Shown here: positions 4,844-5,481 of the stretch, piece by piece
Numbering within the stretch: the stretch's first letter is position 1
How the letters are laid out: every line of letters begins with the position of its first letter
Source of the DNA: Bacteroidota bacterium
Lineage (GTDB): Bacteria; Bacteroidota; Bacteroidia; Chitinophagales; Chitinophagaceae
DNA length: 5,481 nt
Assembly: GCA_018267795.1 (NCBI GenBank)
Contig: JAFDXS010000194.1
Location: 1-5,481, forward strand
Direction: 5' to 3'
Translations under genes and position numbers: made by a program
Notes under the pieces: model-generated
Database searches by the model: none
What the model was told of the DNA's origin: nothing
What the model saw: the letters and a program-made list of their open reading frames with translations, nothing else

Positions 4844-5481
4844 ATGAAAAAATATTTATTCTTAATATTAATGCTATCTGGCTTAACGGCATATTGCCAA
4901 AAAGCTGATGAAGCAACTGCAATAAATTTTGCCACAACATTGCTTACTCCCGGTAGCCATAAGCTGGAAATCCTGGAAAAAAACATCCCCGCAGATCTGC
5001 GACAAATAATAACTACATATAGAAAGGCAGTACAGGATAGTCTGCAATGGTACAACACGTACTCCCAACAGCATAAAAATGAAACACCACTACCTTATCA
5101 TAACAATTTTGGCATAACAGAAGTGGAGTACAACAGGATGAATAAAGAGTTCCCATTATTGAAAATGAAAGTAAAGACAACAAAAGAGTTTGTCGTAAAC
5201 AATACTAATGATCAGATAGCATTAAAGGGCGATGATGATTTCACATTGCTTGATGCAATAACAATTGACACAAAAAACAAGACGCTGGTGATAGGCGGCG
5301 AACAGATACCCTATACTGGAGAAGTAAATGAAAATGAAGAATCAGGCGTAGGCACCTGGAAAGGATATAACTGGAAACTGGAGGTGGGCAGCATGGACGA
5401 CGTTAAAGCATTTAAACCCGTTGATTATACGATGATAGACCTGACACTGGGAAAAACCACTGACAATAAAGCAGTACTAAA
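4844..5481 (+). CDS. Secreted protein of unknown function, 5' portion (3' end outside window)
   Basis: The frame runs without a stop to the last base, giving 212 visible residues of an incomplete protein. It opens with a clear signal peptide: MKKY, a hydrophobic core of about 12 residues, then LTAYC and Q19. The Y before the cysteine fits a lipobox poorly, so signal peptidase I cleavage at AYC|Q (between 18 and 19) is more likely than lipidation; an N-terminal glutamine after cleavage is common in Bacteroidota exports. The mature part has a helical section (about 20-80), then LPYHNNFGITEVEYNRM (83-99), then beta-rich sequence with IDTKNKTLVIGGEQIPYTG (141-159) and a TWKGYNWKLEVG strand pair. 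No enzyme motif is recognisable. An in-frame ATG at 4835 would add three residues; 4844 gives the more typical MKK opening. It lies 44 nt after the previous gene and is probably transcribed separately or as a downstream member. Confidence 0.8.
   Translation, partial: MKKYLFLILMLSGLTAYCQKADEATAINFATTLLTPGSHKLEILEKNIPADLRQIITTYRKAVQDSLQWYNTYSQQHKNETPLPYHNNFGITEVEYNRMNKEFPLLKMKVKTTKEFVVNNTNDQIALKGDDDFTLLDAITIDTKNKTLVIGGEQIPYTGEVNENEESGVGTWKGYNWKLEVGSMDDVKAFKPVDYTMIDLTLGKTTDNKAVL

Noticed and set aside
4831..5074. Minus-strand open frames of 75 and 63 codons over the right-hand gene.
   Set aside because: They lie opposite a well-supported + strand frame with a signal peptide and host-like codon use, and have no start signals of their own.

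Overview
The window looks like chromosomal DNA from a Bacteroidota bacterium, most likely near the Chitinophagaceae; the rank is inferred, not proven. Three things support this. There are matches to the Bacteroidota promoter element TAnnTTTG and little Shine-Dalgarno signal. A signal peptide ends in AYC|Q. The protein families match (UPF0173 hydrolase, Soj-type ParA, ParB, YkgJ cysteine-cluster protein, and proteins of a TPR end-of-group type). Isoleucine is encoded mainly by ATA in all the genes counted, so they appear to share one codon habit.

Layout, all on the + strand except one small remnant: (1) the 3' end of a TPR-type gene cut by the left edge (2-571). (2) A 119-nt gap with a good TAnnTTTG box, then a UPF0173 metal-dependent hydrolase (691-1368). 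(3) A short spacer with a GCAA-capped hairpin, then parA (1420-2244) and parB (2228-3139), which overlap by 17 nt. (4) A YkgJ-like cysteine-cluster protein (3162-3650) 22 nt after parB. (5) A pyrimidine-rich stretch (3651-3879) with a 14-bp palindrome and a 28-codon minus-strand reading frame that may be the tail of a lost convergent gene. (6) Two unrecognised genes coupled by an ATGA overlap (3880-4212 and 4209-4799). (7) The start of a secreted protein of unknown function that runs off the right edge (4844-5481).

The core function is chromosome segregation. ParA (ATPase) and ParB (CTP-dependent parS clamp) form a chromosomal-type ParAB pair, so the locus may lie near the replication origin. 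No parS site is visible in the window. The hydrolase and the YkgJ protein flank the pair and may share transcripts with it, but nothing in the sequence links them mechanistically to segregation.

The least explained part is the right third: a possible gene-loss junction followed by a translationally coupled two-gene module of unknown function. I see no CRISPR array, transposase, tRNA or rRNA, and no known defence system.
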